Part shown: positions 45,157 to 56,235 of the stretch, in pieces
Layout: every line of letters begins with the position of its first letter
Position numbering within the stretch: position 1 is the stretch's first letter
NCBI RefSeq assembly: GCF_000383415.1
Contig: NZ_KB911265.1
Coordinates: 22,062-86,061 of the forward strand
DNA from: Hyphomicrobium zavarzinii ATCC 27496
GTDB lineage: Bacteria; Pseudomonadota; Alphaproteobacteria; Rhizobiales; Hyphomicrobiaceae
Direction of reading: 5' to 3'
DNA length: 64,000 nucleotides
Program-made: the position numbers and the translations under genes
Notes under the pieces: generated by a model
What the model saw: only the letters and a program-made list of their open reading frames with translations
The model's database searches: none
What the model was told of the DNA's origin: nothing

Positions 45157-46287
45157 ATGATCCTCACTCTTGCGTTCCGCAATCTCTTCCATGACCGGAT
45201 CCGACTGGCGGTGACGCTGGTCGGCATTCTGTTCTCGATCGTGCTCGTCGCCATTCAGCTCGGAATGTACCTCGGCTCCAGCCAGATGATCACGTCCATG
45301 ATCGAGCGCTCGAAGAGCGATCTCTGGATTACGGCCTTCGGCGCGAAGAGCTTCGAGGAAGGCGGCATCCTGCTCACGTCGCGCGAGCGGCACCAGGCGC
45401 TCGCCACCCCGGGCGTCAAGGCCGTGGTTCCCCTTGTCGTCGCGTTCGCCGAATGGCGCAAGCCGGAAGGCGGCTCGACGCGGGTGGTTCTCGTCGGGAC
45501 CGATGCGGAGGATGGCGCGCTCGAACCGTGGTCGCTGGTCGCGGGAACCTGGCAGGACATCAAGTCGCCGGACGCGATCTCGGCGGACGACACCTATTTC
45601 CGCGAGCTCGGCATCAACGGCATCGGAGATACGGCCCAGATCGCCATGGGCCGCGTGAAGGTGAAGGCGCTGACGCATCGCATCCGCTCCTTCACGCAAT
45701 CGCCCTACGTTTTCACGACGCTCTCGCGTGCCCGCAGCCTGCTCGGCGCGGATAGCGACAAGGCGACGTTCTATCTCGTGCAGCTCGAGCCCGGCGCCAA
45801 CGTGGAAGCCGTGCGCCATGAGCTGCGCACGCGCCTCGAAGGCGCTGAGGTGCTGACCAAGGACGAGTTCCGCGACCGCAGCCTGCGGCAGTGGCTGTTC
45901 CGCACGGGCGCGGGACTTGCCCTTATCGGCGGCGCGCTGCTCGGCATCCTGGTCGGCACGGTGATCGTGGCTCAGACGCTCTATTCGAGCACCAAGGACC
46001 ACTTGAACGAGTTCGCGACGCTGCGCGCGCTCGGCTCGTCGTCCGGCTACATCTATAAGGTCATTCTCGCGCAGGCGGGGCTGTCGGCCGTCATCGGCTA
46101 CATCCTCGGCATTCTGATCTCCCTCGGGATCCTCTACATAAGCCGCAACACGCCGCTGCCGCTTGTGATGACCCCGGGTCTTGCGGGCGCGCTGTTCGGA
46201 CTGACCCTCTTCATGTCGGCGGTTTCCGCGATCTCGGCGATCATCAAGGTCACCCGGATCGATCCAGCCATGGTGTTCAACAGATGA
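45157..46287 (+). CDS. ABC transporter permease, DevC/FtsX type
   Basis: 376 residues with one N-terminal membrane segment (about 17-40), a large periplasmic domain (about 45-260) and three C-terminal segments (about 262-285, 310-335, 345-368), the MacB/FtsX-like topology. The last four bases overlap the ATPase start (ATGA). With the ATPase and the fusion protein it forms a DevBCA-type exporter, which in cyanobacteria exports glycolipids; the substrate here is unknown. Confidence 0.9.
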   Translation: MILTLAFRNLFHDRIRLAVTLVGILFSIVLVAIQLGMYLGSSQMITSMIERSKSDLWITAFGAKSFEEGGILLTSRERHQALATPGVKAVVPLVVAFAEWRKPEGGSTRVVLVGTDAEDGALEPWSLVAGTWQDIKSPDAISADDTYFRELGINGIGDTAQIAMGRVKVKALTHRIRSFTQSPYVFTTLSRARSLLGADSDKATFYLVQLEPGANVEAVRHELRTRLEGAEVLTKDEFRDRSLRQWLFRTGAGLALIGGALLGILVGTVIVAQTLYSSTKDHLNEFATLRALGSSSGYIYKVILAQAGLSAVIGYILGILISLGILYISRNTPLPLVMTPGLAGALFGLTLFMSAVSAISAIIKVTRIDPAMVFNR

Positions 46288-47033
46288 CGACACCCGTGCT
46301 CGAAGCAGTCAACGTGGTCAAGGAGCTGGGCAAGGGCGCCGGCAAGGTTCAGGCGCTCAAGGGCGTGAACCTGGCTCTCGTCAAAGGCGAGCTGACGCTG
46401 CTCATGGGGCCTTCCGGCAGCGGAAAGACGACTCTGCTCTCCATCCTCGGCTGCATCCTGACGCCAACCTCCGGCATCGTGCGGGTGGAGGGCGAGGAGG
46501 TCGCGGGCAAGAACGCGGAAGAGCTTGCCGAGCTGCGCCGCAAGCACATCGGTTTCATCTTCCAGTCCTATAATCTCTTCCCCACGCTTTCGGCGCTCGA
46601 GAACGTGCGCATCGCGCTCGACGTGATCGGGCGCAAGGGCTACCAGGCTGCACTGCGCGCCGAGGAGGTTCTGCGCGAGGTGGGCCTCGGCAACCGGCTG
46701 AAAAACTATCCGTCCAATCTCTCGGGCGGCGAGCAGCAGCGCGTGGCGGTCGCCCGCGCAATCGCCGCTTCGCCTTCCGTCGTGCTTGCTGACGAGCCGA
46801 CGGCAGCGCTCGACAGCGAGAACGGGCACGCAGTGATGGCGCTGCTCGCACGGATCGCCAAGGAGCAGAACCGCAGCGTGCTTGCGGTTACCCACGATCC
46901 CAGAACCCTCGGTTACGCCGACCGCGTCGTGCGGATCGAGGACGGACTTATCGTCGGCGAGGAGCGCAGACCGCAGGGTCTCGACGCTCCCGAGATCACC
47001 GACCTGACAAAGAGGCGTAAGGCAAATGCTTAA
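46284..47033 (+). CDS. ABC transporter ATP-binding protein, DevA/LolD type
   Basis: 249 residues. Walker A GPSGSGKTT (42-50), Q-loop in FIFQSYNLFP, signature LSGGEQQR (146-153), Walker B VVLADEPT (166-173) and H-loop VTHDPR. It powers the permease encoded just before it. Its end overlaps the membrane fusion gene by eight bases. Confidence 0.94.
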   Translation: MTTPVLEAVNVVKELGKGAGKVQALKGVNLALVKGELTLLMGPSGSGKTTLLSILGCILTPTSGIVRVEGEEVAGKNAEELAELRRKHIGFIFQSYNLFPTLSALENVRIALDVIGRKGYQAALRAEEVLREVGLGNRLKNYPSNLSGGEQQRVAVARAIAASPSVVLADEPTAALDSENGHAVMALLARIAKEQNRSVLAVTHDPRTLGYADRVVRIEDGLIVGEERRPQGLDAPEITDLTKRRKANA

Positions 47034-48120
47034 GCTCGATCCCACCTTCTCGGCCGTGGCGGCCGCTGCCGTCGCGGCGATTGCGACGAGCGTGATGCTG
47101 AACCAGCTCACGCCGCAGCTCAGCCAGAACGCCCAGCAGATCACGAGCGGCGATGCGCATGCGGCCGACTCGCTCCTCACACGGCCCGTCTGGGCTGCTT
47201 CCGCCACCGGCCGCGTGGAACCCAAGGAGGGCGAGATCCGCATCTCCTCGGAGGTTCCCGCGCGCATCGTCGAGGTGATTGCAAAGACAAACGATCGCGT
47301 GGCGGCGGGCGATGTGCTCGTCAAACTCGACAGTGACGACCTGATCCCGAAGCTGATCGCAGCCGAATCCGAAGCCGAGGTCCGCATCCGCGAGCGCGAC
47401 GAGGAGGAAGCCACCGGCGTCGCACTCGAACGGCGCAAGGCCGAGGATGCGCTCAACGACTCCGAGCGTGCCCGCTTCCGTGCGCAGGGCGACCTCGACG
47501 AGGCCGTGCGCCAGAGCAAGAACGGCGGCGACGCCAATGCCGTGACGGCCGCACGCGAGAAGCTCGCGGAAGCCGACAAGAAAGTTGCTGAGGATCGCGC
47601 GGCGCTCGACACCATCCTTGCCAAGCCCGATTTGCCGCTGCCGACGCGCCTCGAATCCGCACTCATCGCCGCGCGCACCGACGTGGCCCAGGTGGAGAAC
47701 GCTATCGAGCGCACGCGCGTTCGCGCGCCGAGCGACGGCACGGTGCTGAACGTCTGGGCGCGTGCCGGCGAGATGGCGGCGCCCTCTCCCGACGCAGCGC
47801 TGGTTCTGTTCGGCGATATCTCCAGCCTGCGCGTGCGGGCGGAAGTGGAAGAACGGGACGTGACCCGCATCCGCGTGGGGCAGCGCGTCGTCGTTCGGGC
47901 CGATGCCTTCCCCGACAAGGATTTCGAGGGTGTCGTGACACAGCTCGCGCCCGCACTCGGCTCGCCCCGTATCACCACGCGCGGGCCGCGCCGTCCCAAC
48001 GACGTGGAAGTACTCGAGGTTCTGATCGGGCTGGACGGCACGCCGCCACTGCTGACCGGCATGCGGGTGGACGCCTTCTTCCGCCATGAGGCGTCCGCTT
48101 CGGCCGCGCCGGCACGCTAG
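47026..48120 (+). CDS. HlyD-family membrane fusion protein, DevB type
   Basis: 364 residues: N-terminal signal/anchor, a lipoyl-like half (EVPARIVEVIAKTNDRVAAGDVLVKLD), a long alpha-hairpin with charged heptads (about 110-215), the second lipoyl half (RTRVRAPSDGTVLNVWARAGEM) and a beta-barrel domain. It bridges the ABC permease to an outer-membrane channel encoded elsewhere. The stop codon TAG is part of the recurrent AGAGCGCGATCAAT element. Confidence 0.9.
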   Translation: MLKLDPTFSAVAAAAVAAIATSVMLNQLTPQLSQNAQQITSGDAHAADSLLTRPVWAASATGRVEPKEGEIRISSEVPARIVEVIAKTNDRVAAGDVLVKLDSDDLIPKLIAAESEAEVRIRERDEEEATGVALERRKAEDALNDSERARFRAQGDLDEAVRQSKNGGDANAVTAAREKLAEADKKVAEDRAALDTILAKPDLPLPTRLESALIAARTDVAQVENAIERTRVRAPSDGTVLNVWARAGEMAAPSPDAALVLFGDISSLRVRAEVEERDVTRIRVGQRVVVRADAFPDKDFEGVVTQLAPALGSPRITTRGPRRPNDVEVLEVLIGLDGTPPLLTGMRVDAFFRHEASASAAPAR

Positions 48121-48140
48121 AGCGCGATCAATCTGCGATT
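48118..48140 (+). repeat. AGAGCGCGATCAAT element at a stop codon
   Basis: TAGAGCGCGATCAAT followed by CTGCGATTCACG. The first part matches 31426-31440, where it also follows a TAG stop; the GATTCACG part recalls the 59-bp repeats. Confidence 0.6.
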
Positions 48141-48156
48141 CACGGGAAACACGACG

Positions 48157-48197
48157 AAGCCAGGCCCTCCATCGAGGACCTGGCTTCTTTGCTTTCT
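48157..48197 (+). terminator. Terminator of the ABC exporter operon
   Basis: AAGCCAGG...CCTGGCTT hairpin followed by CTTTGCTTTCT, between convergent operons. Confidence 0.85.
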
Positions 48198-48214
48198 AAG
48201 ACCGAAGGGCTCGC

Positions 48215-51200
48215 CTATTCGGCAGGGTGCTGGGAGGGCGGGGCCAGAAGAGGTGGCTTCGGCCCGGCGGGCTCATCCACCGCGCCCACGTGGCGGCTGA
48301 ACAGGCGCCAGATCGCACTCCCCACGTCGTCCATCACGGCGAAGACGGCAGGCACGAACAGCAAGCTCAGGACCGTCGACGAGATCAGGCCGCCGATCAC
48401 TGCGATCGCCATGGGCGCGCGGAACTCGCCGCCCGAGTCGAGGGCTAGGGCGGAGGGCAGCATGCCGCCCACCATGGCGATCGTGGTCATGATGATGGGG
48501 CGGGCGCGCTTGCGGCCCGCATCGATGATCGCCTCGTCGCGCGGCACGCCGCGGCGGATCTCCTCCACCGCAAAATCCACGAGCATGATCGCGTTCTTGG
48601 TGACGATGCCCATGAGCATCAGAACACCGATGACAACCGGAAGGCTGATGGCGTTGCCGGTCATGGCGAGCGCGGTGATGGCGCCGCCGATGGAAAGCGG
48701 CAGCGAGAACAGAATGGTGATCGGCTGCAGGAAGCTCGCAAACAAGAGGACGAGCACCGCGTAGACCATCATCAGGCCCGCGCCCATGGCCTGCTCGAAG
48801 CTTTCGAACACCTCGCCCATGACCTCGGCGGCGCCGAACTGCTTGATCTCGACGCCTGCGGGCAGATTCTTGGCTGCGGGCAGCGCCATGACCGCGTTCA
48901 CCGCATCACCCAGCGGCGTTCCCGTCACGAGATCCGCGCCGAGCACGATGCGCCGCGTGCGGTCGTAGCGATCGATCGCGGTGGGGCCCTGGCCGTAGTC
49001 GAACGTCGCGACGGCCGAGAGCGGCACGGAGGCTCCGCTCGTCGTCGTGACGCGCAAGCCTTCGAGAAGCTGGCGGCTCTCTCGCGCGCTCTGCCTCAAC
49101 TGGACGCGAATGGGGACCTGGCGGTCGCCGACGTCGAACTTGGCGAGATTGGCGCCGATGTCGCCGATGGTCGCGATGCGAACGGCCTCGGAGATGACCT
49201 CCGTCGTGATACCGAGCTCGGCTGCGACCTCGGACCTCGGATAGACCCGCAGCTCCGGACGGTCCAGCTCAGCGGTCGAGACGACGTTGACCAGGGTCGG
49301 GATGCGCTTGGCCTGGCTGGTCAGCTCGGCGGCAACCCTGTTCACGGCTTCGCCGTCGCGGCCGGTCACGACCAGCTGAAGCTCGCGCTGACCGTCGTCC
49401 TGCAAGAAGAAGTAGCGAATGTCCGGGATGTCGGCCAGATCGCGGCCGATCTCCTCCTGGATACGGCTTTGCGGCAGCTTGCGCTTATCCTTCGGAACGA
49501 GCGTCACGATGAGGGTAGCCTTGCGCACCTCCTCGCCGCTGCCGAGCAGCGTTCCGCCGATGACGAACACGCTCTCGATGTCGGAGCGTGCCTTGATGTG
49601 GCGGGTGACGAGGTCGGTCGTGGCTTCCGTGTCGGCGAGCTTCGTTCCAGGGGGAAGCTCCACGCCGAGCAGCATACGGCCGGTATCCTCCTGCGGAAGG
49701 AAGCCGGAGGGCAGCAGATAGAAGCTGCCGATGGAGCCCATGAAGATGAGGACGCCGAGGCCGACCGCCGCGAAGTGATGGCGCACGGACCAGCCGACGA
49801 TGCGCGTGTAGAGGCGCATCAAGCGGCCTTCCTCGGCCGAATGATGGTGGCCGCGCATGAAGTAGGCCGCGAGCAGGGGCGTGATGAGGCGTGCCACCAG
49901 CAGCGAGAAGAATACGGCGGCGGCCACGACCAGGCCGAACTGCTTGAAATACTGTCCGGCGATCCCGCCCATAAACGATACGGGCGTGAAGACGGCGATG
50001 ATCGTCGTGGTGATGGCGATGACCGCGAGACCGATCTCGTCGGCTGCTTCGAGCGCGGCCCTGTAGGGCGATTTCCCCATCTGGATGTGGCGCACAATGT
50101 TCTCGATCTCGACGATGGCGTCGTCCACGAGAATGCCGGTCACGATGGTAATGGCGAGCAGACTTACGAGATTGAGCGAGAACCCCATCGCGGACATGGC
50201 CCAGAAGGCCGGGATGATGGAGAGCGGAAGCGCGATAGCGGCGATGATGGTCGCGCGCATGTCGCGTAGAAAGATGAACACGACCACGATGGCCAGAACG
50301 GCGCCTTCGAGCAGCGTCTTCATCGTCGACTGATAGACGCCGTAGGTGTAGTCGACCGTGTTGTCGATGCGCTGGAGAATGACGTCGGGATAGAGTTTCT
50401 GGATCTCCTCGATCTTCTTCGAGGCCGCGTCGGCGACCTCGGTGTCGCTCGCGCCCTTGGCGCGCGAGATCGAGAAGGCGACGATGCTCTCGCCATTGAG
50501 CTTGGCGAATGTGCGGGGTTCCTCCACCTCGTCGGTAACTGTTCCCAGTTGATCCAGGCGAACCTTGCGGCCGCCGGGCAGCGCGATCATCGTCTCAGCC
50601 AGCTCGGCCACGGTCTGCTTGCTGGCAAGGGTGCGGATGGCCTGCTCGCGCCCCGCGATCTCGCCGCGGCCGCCCGCCAGGTTGACGTTCGAGGCACGCA
50701 CCTGGCGATTGACGTCGCCCGCCGTCGCACCGAAGGCGAGCAGGCGATCGGGATCCAGATTGACGCGGATCTCGCGCACGACACCGCCCGTGCGGCGAAC
50801 CTCCGAGACGCCCTTCACGCCTTGCAGCAGGCGCACCAGCGTATCGTCGACGAACCAGGACAACTGTTCCGGCGTCATCGCGGGCGCGCGCGCGGCGTAG
50901 GTGACGATCGGCAAACCTTCGATCTCGATGCGCGTGACGACAGGTTCCTCGATGGTGCGCGGCAGATCGGTGCGAATGCGCTGGACCGCGTCCTTCACGT
51001 CATTGAGGGCGCGGTCGGGATCGGTCTCGAGACGGAACTCGACGGTCGAGACAGACGCACCTTCGTTGACGGCGGAGGTGACGTGCTTCACACCGTTGAT
51101 GCCGGCAATCGCGTCCTCGACGCGCTTGGTGACCTGCATCTCGAGCTCGGAAGGCGCGGCACCCGACTGATAGATGCGCACCTGGATGATCGGCACGTCG

Positions 51201-51319
51201 ATGTTCGGAAAGCGCGTGACCGGCAGAGTCTGGAAGCTGGTGAGCCCCAGGACGAGCAGCACCATGAACAGCACCAGCGACGGGACCGGATGGCGGATCG
51301 ACCATGCCGATATGTTCAT
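48215..51319 (-). CDS. RND efflux pump inner-membrane subunit, HAE1 type
   Basis: 1034 residues with twelve membrane segments and two large periplasmic loops. The proton-relay Asp pair lies in the fourth segment (GILVDDAIVEIENIV), and DFAVEEIRRGVPRDEA follows in the second half. It exports hydrophobic compounds as a trimer with the adaptor encoded upstream (ATGA overlap). No outer-membrane channel gene is present; TolC-like partners must come from elsewhere. Regulated by the TetR protein of the same operon. Confidence 0.95.
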   Translation of the reverse strand: MNISAWSIRHPVPSLVLFMVLLVLGLTSFQTLPVTRFPNIDVPIIQVRIYQSGAAPSELEMQVTKRVEDAIAGINGVKHVTSAVNEGASVSTVEFRLETDPDRALNDVKDAVQRIRTDLPRTIEEPVVTRIEIEGLPIVTYAARAPAMTPEQLSWFVDDTLVRLLQGVKGVSEVRRTGGVVREIRVNLDPDRLLAFGATAGDVNRQVRASNVNLAGGRGEIAGREQAIRTLASKQTVAELAETMIALPGGRKVRLDQLGTVTDEVEEPRTFAKLNGESIVAFSISRAKGASDTEVADAASKKIEEIQKLYPDVILQRIDNTVDYTYGVYQSTMKTLLEGAVLAIVVVFIFLRDMRATIIAAIALPLSIIPAFWAMSAMGFSLNLVSLLAITIVTGILVDDAIVEIENIVRHIQMGKSPYRAALEAADEIGLAVIAITTTIIAVFTPVSFMGGIAGQYFKQFGLVVAAAVFFSLLVARLITPLLAAYFMRGHHHSAEEGRLMRLYTRIVGWSVRHHFAAVGLGVLIFMGSIGSFYLLPSGFLPQEDTGRMLLGVELPPGTKLADTEATTDLVTRHIKARSDIESVFVIGGTLLGSGEEVRKATLIVTLVPKDKRKLPQSRIQEEIGRDLADIPDIRYFFLQDDGQRELQLVVTGRDGEAVNRVAAELTSQAKRIPTLVNVVSTAELDRPELRVYPRSEVAAELGITTEVISEAVRIATIGDIGANLAKFDVGDRQVPIRVQLRQSARESRQLLEGLRVTTTSGASVPLSAVATFDYGQGPTAIDRYDRTRRIVLGADLVTGTPLGDAVNAVMALPAAKNLPAGVEIKQFGAAEVMGEVFESFEQAMGAGLMMVYAVLVLLFASFLQPITILFSLPLSIGGAITALAMTGNAISLPVVIGVLMLMGIVTKNAIMLVDFAVEEIRRGVPRDEAIIDAGRKRARPIIMTTIAMVGGMLPSALALDSGGEFRAPMAIAVIGGLISSTVLSLLFVPAVFAVMDDVGSAIWRLFSRHVGAVDEPAGPKPPLLAPPSQHPAE

Positions 51320-52563
51320 TGGCCGGCCTCGCTGATCTTCGCAGCGGGCTGGACCGCACGCACGGCGTCGCCATCGCGGAGGAAGGTTCCGGCCTTGGCG
51401 ACGACGACATCGCCTTCCGAAAGGCCGCTTTCGATCGCGATCATGCCCGCCGTTTCGAGACCGGTCTTGACCTTGCGGGTCACGACCTTGCCCTCCACCA
51501 CGGCCTGAACGCTTGCGCCGTCTTCGGAATAGAGAACGGCGGAGAGCGGAACGGCGATGGTGCGCCCGCGCGAGGTCTCGATGGTGCCGCGGCCGAAGGA
51601 GCCGATCTTGAGATCAGGATTGGCTCCGAGGAAAATGCGGACGTGGCCGAGGCGCGTAGTCTTGTCCACCTCGGGCGAAACAAGGCGAACGGTGCCCGAA
51701 ACCTCGGTGCCGCCGGAGGAGACGACGCGGGCAGGCTGGCCCACCTTCACCTTGTGCAGATGCGTTTCGGCGACTTCCGCGTCGAGCTCGACCTCGCCGT
51801 TCTCGATGATGCGGAACATGGTGTCGCCGCCTGCCAGGGCATTGGCGAGAGCGAGACCGCCAATGCGCGCGCTGCGGCGGCTGATGAGGCCGTCCGCGGG
51901 GGCGCGGACCTCTGCGCGGCCGCGCCGCCAGAGCAGCTCCCGGCGCTGAGCTTCCACCTGGACCTTCTCCGCCTCGGCCTGGGCGAAGCTACCCTTTGCG
52001 AAGGCAAGCTGGGAGTGAGCCGCGCGCGCCGCAGCCTGGCGCTGATCGAACACGCTTTCGGACAGGAACTTGTCCTTGACGAGGGGACGCGCGCGCTCGA
52101 GCTGCGCGTCCGCTTCGGCGACGCGGGCTTCCATCTCGGCGATCTGGCTTTTCGCACGCTCGATCGCCGCAGTGGCGCTGACGAGGGCGCCTTCATTGGC
52201 GGCGAGCTGGGCTTCGATCTGCTCGGTGACGAGAATGGCGAGGACGTCGCCCTTCTTCACGCGGTCGCCCTCCTCGGCCTTGAGCTCCAGCACGCGCAGG
52301 CCATCGACCTCGGGCGCAACGAGAATCTCCTCGCGCGCGACGAAGGAGCCGGTGACGAGAACGGTTTCCACGAAATTGGACTTGGTGGCCTGCACGACGG
52401 AGACGGCCGGAACAGGGGCCTCAGACTTCGCGGCGGCCCGCTCCTCCGCCTCGGCGTGTTTCGCCGCGAAGGTCGCGAGATGAGGCTCGACGAAGCCCGA
52501 GTGATAGGCGGCAACGGCCAAGCCGCCAAGCCCCGCGAGAATGACCAGAAGACGCGTTCTCAT
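51316..52563 (-). CDS. RND efflux periplasmic adaptor subunit
   Basis: 415 residues: membrane anchor or signal (LLVILAGLGGLAVAAYHSGF), lipoyl domain halves (APEVDGLRVLELKAEEGDRVKKGDVLAIL and AEVRAPADGLISRR), an alpha-hairpin (about 115-190), beta-barrel and membrane-proximal domains. It starts four bases inside the end of the tetR gene and overlaps the pump gene, so the three are translated together. Confidence 0.93.
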   Translation of the reverse strand: MRTRLLVILAGLGGLAVAAYHSGFVEPHLATFAAKHAEAEERAAAKSEAPVPAVSVVQATKSNFVETVLVTGSFVAREEILVAPEVDGLRVLELKAEEGDRVKKGDVLAILVTEQIEAQLAANEGALVSATAAIERAKSQIAEMEARVAEADAQLERARPLVKDKFLSESVFDQRQAAARAAHSQLAFAKGSFAQAEAEKVQVEAQRRELLWRRGRAEVRAPADGLISRRSARIGGLALANALAGGDTMFRIIENGEVELDAEVAETHLHKVKVGQPARVVSSGGTEVSGTVRLVSPEVDKTTRLGHVRIFLGANPDLKIGSFGRGTIETSRGRTIAVPLSAVLYSEDGASVQAVVEGKVVTRKVKTGLETAGMIAIESGLSEGDVVVAKAGTFLRDGDAVRAVQPAAKISEAGQ

Positions 52564-53204
52564 ACGGCAGCCTCGGTTTTGGCGGCTTTCGATGCCGGTT
52601 GAACACTCGGCTCGACGGGATTCAAAAGCGTGCTGACAAGCCGCACGATGATCGGAAGGATCGCCTGCACGTCTAAATCGGGATTGACGGCGCGGCGCCA
52701 GAACAGGCCGTCGCCGATCAGGGAGACCACCTCTGCGAGCGTGCGGGAGTCATCTTGAGGCTCGATCTTTCCGTCCTCGCGCGCGCGCTCGAACACCTGC
52801 GCGAAATTCTGGCGGCAGAAGGTGTCGACCGAGCGGTAGATCTCGCCGACGGCGGGGTTGCGCGTCGCCTCGCAGCCGATCTCGATGCAGAGCACGCGCT
52901 TATAGAGCGGCTCCTCGATGGTGTAGTGCTCGCCGAGCTTGGCGAGTGCAGAGAGAAGATCCGGCGCGTTCTTCAGCTCCGCCAGCTCCGAGGCCAGCTT
53001 GTTTCGATCGCGCTCCACGATGCCGGCGATCAGTTCCTCCTTCGAGGAAAAATAGACATAGAGCGCGCCGGGGCTGATGCCCGCCTCTCTGCAGATCTCC
53101 TGCATGGTGCAGCGGTGAAAGCCCGCCCGCGCAAAACTGCGCTCGGCGGCATCGAGGATGCGCTCGCGGCGGGCGTGCTGCGTTTCGGGTGTGAGCTTTG
53201 GCAT
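52560..53204 (-). CDS. TetR-family regulator of the RND operon
   Basis: 214 residues. N-terminal helix-turn-helix (ILDAAERSFARAGFHRCTMQEICREAGISPGALYVYFSS region, about 15-55) and a ligand-binding C-terminal domain of the BetI/AcrR kind. First gene of the efflux operon, so it is likely to repress it and to let go when a pump substrate binds. A perfect palindrome 64-89 bases upstream is the probable operator. No strong ribosome site is seen before the ATG; 23 more codons are open upstream. Confidence 0.92.
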   Translation of the reverse strand: MPKLTPETQHARRERILDAAERSFARAGFHRCTMQEICREAGISPGALYVYFSSKEELIAGIVERDRNKLASELAELKNAPDLLSALAKLGEHYTIEEPLYKRVLCIEIGCEATRNPAVGEIYRSVDTFCRQNFAQVFERAREDGKIEPQDDSRTLAEVVSLIGDGLFWRRAVNPDLDVQAILPIIVRLVSTLLNPVEPSVQPASKAAKTEAAV

Positions 53205-53267
53205 GACGGGTGGCTTTCCGCACTGCGCCACCCTCGCCTGGTTGGCGACGACAGGCTGTTCCCCTTG

Positions 53268-53293
53268 AAACAAAACGAATGTCCGTTTTGTTT
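53268..53293. promoter_or_regulatory. Operator-like palindrome upstream of tetR
   Basis: AAACAAAACG-aatgtc-CGTTTTGTTT, ten-base arms without mismatch, as expected for TetR-family repressors. Confidence 0.75.
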
Positions 53294-53451
53294 GTGAGAG
53301 AGAATTGTGACCCTGTCAAGGCGTCCGAAGGTGTGAGGTTAAACAGCTGATATCTTTGAATTCCCAAAGTTTTTTGTGTTTTCGATGCGGCAGGATCCCG
53401 CACACCCGGCTGACGGCAGCGGCACAGTTTTGGGCGCGCTTCGGAGGGGAA

Positions 53452-54354
53452 TCAGAACTGAGTGAGCCAGTTCACGGTAATGTAGGGCGCGATTTCGGCG
53501 GGGCCTTCGTGCCCGAAGCTGTCACCGAGAACGCCAGCGGAAACCGAGACCTCACCGGTGCCCCATTCGTAGCGCGCGAAGGCGCCGCCCCGTGCGTAGT
53601 CGAGCAACTCGGCGGCCTCCACGGTCTGGTCGGCCAAAGTCCGGCAACCCTTGGTGCCGCTGCCGTCCATGCGGCACTCCCCTTGCGCATCCACGTTGAT
53701 ACCGGCTTCGAGGCCAAGCGACAGTTTCGGCCAGAAGCGGTAGCCTACCCGCCCCCGCGCGGCACGTGAATTGTGGGCCGACGACCAGGACAGATCGAGC
53801 GAGCCCCAGCCGCGCTCGCCCATGTTCAGCCACAACTCCAGCACGCCTTTGATGCCGACCTCCTCGCCGATGGCGACAGTCTCCTCGTCGAGCGGCGCAA
53901 TGTCATGGCTGATGATCGAGGCGCCCACGAACGCCTTGGCCGTCAGCTCGCCAAAGCGCTGAAGATAACCCACGAGAATATCGGCAAAGTAGGTTTCGGC
54001 GTGAAACGAGATCGGCCGCAATGTGCTGGGATCGATGCTCGGAATGCGATCGGCATAGCTGTATTCGCCGTATCCGCCCGCTGCGCGGAAGCGAACGCCG
54101 TTGTCGTGGATGCCGCTCCAGGGAGCGAAGGTCACGCCGGAATAGACGAGCCAGACGTTGCTCGAAACGTCGGCGCCCGCCCAAACCTCCCGCCCGCTCG
54201 AGGGCCTCGACGGATCAGCTGAAACCGAAGTGGTGAGAAAAGGAGCGAGGATCGCGAGGGACGCAAAAGCCAAGTGCCTGGCGCCGTAAGGGCGCGGGGC
54301 TCGGTGAACACGATGAACTGAACGCCACCGCACCGGCATCTGAACGCAACACAC
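53452..54354 (-). CDS. BcsS-type outer-membrane beta-barrel protein
   Basis: 300 residues (or 295 from the ATG at 54339; neither start has a clear ribosome site). Basic N-terminus with a signal peptide (HLAFASLAILAPFLTTSVSA), then alternating strands with aromatic residues at strand ends and a C-terminal Phe (ITVNWLTQF), typical of outer-membrane barrels. WLVYSGVTFAPWSGIHDNGVRFR is the start of the family called cellulose biosynthesis protein BcsS in Hyphomicrobiales. No cellulose synthase genes are nearby, so the name should not be taken as a role. Confidence 0.75.
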   Translation of the reverse strand: MCCVQMPVRWRSVHRVHRAPRPYGARHLAFASLAILAPFLTTSVSADPSRPSSGREVWAGADVSSNVWLVYSGVTFAPWSGIHDNGVRFRAAGGYGEYSYADRIPSIDPSTLRPISFHAETYFADILVGYLQRFGELTAKAFVGASIISHDIAPLDEETVAIGEEVGIKGVLELWLNMGERGWGSLDLSWSSAHNSRAARGRVGYRFWPKLSLGLEAGINVDAQGECRMDGSGTKGCRTLADQTVEAAELLDYARGGAFARYEWGTGEVSVSAGVLGDSFGHEGPAEIAPYITVNWLTQF

Positions 54355-54563
54355 ATAAAATGACTTACATCAGACAACGTTTTAACCATGATCGTGTCAA
54401 CCAAGATTGTCTGCATACTGCTCAATATCTATCTTTGGTTGCAGATCCTCTCTCGGCACCGCAATCCAAAGATGCAAACAGGGAAGGTTTGCCCGCACTT
54501 GGCACGGGCGCACGGGCGCGCTAGCTAGCTCGTTCAGACGCTTCCGTCGCGAGATCCTCATCC

Positions 54564-54755
54564 ATGAGCTCCAAAGATCATCCCAGGCCCCCTTCGCCGC
54601 CTTCCAGAGAGGAACGGCTGGCCAAGGCGCTCAGGGAAAACCTGGCGCGCCGCAAAGCGCTGGCGCGGAGCAAACAGGGGCGCGAGAGCGCTGACGCGGG
54701 CGCCCCCGCCGCGGATGACGGCCAGACCGCCGATCACGGGGATGCTGGCGACTGA
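54564..54755 (+). CDS. Small conserved hypothetical protein upstream of murA
   Basis: 63 residues: Pro-rich start (SSKDHPRPPSPPSREERL), a basic helix (KALRENLARRKALARSKQ) and an acidic, disordered tail. Short proteins of this shape are usual just before murA in Hyphomicrobiales. The gap to murA is 178 bases. Function unknown. Confidence 0.65.
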   Translation: MSSKDHPRPPSPPSREERLAKALRENLARRKALARSKQGRESADAGAPAADDGQTADHGDAGD

Positions 54756-54933
54756 GGCACTCCCGAAACACGCAGCCGGTCCAAAATCATGTGGGAAGCA
54801 CGGCGGTTAGTGGGATTCCATTGCTCTCGGGGCCTCTCAACGCTTAATCATTTCTGAGATTGCGTCGGCGGCCTCGCGTCTCCAGTCCTCGAAGGCTCGC
54901 GACCCCATTTCGGCGAAAGGCTCTGGTCACTCC

Positions 54934-56226
<1,293 letters not shown>

Positions 56227-56235
56227 TGCCCGTTC

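Noticed and set aside
46134..48062. Minus-strand frame of 642 codons opposite the ABC ATPase and fusion protein genes
   Set aside because: Ser/Arg-rich shadow; both plus-strand genes have intact family motifs.
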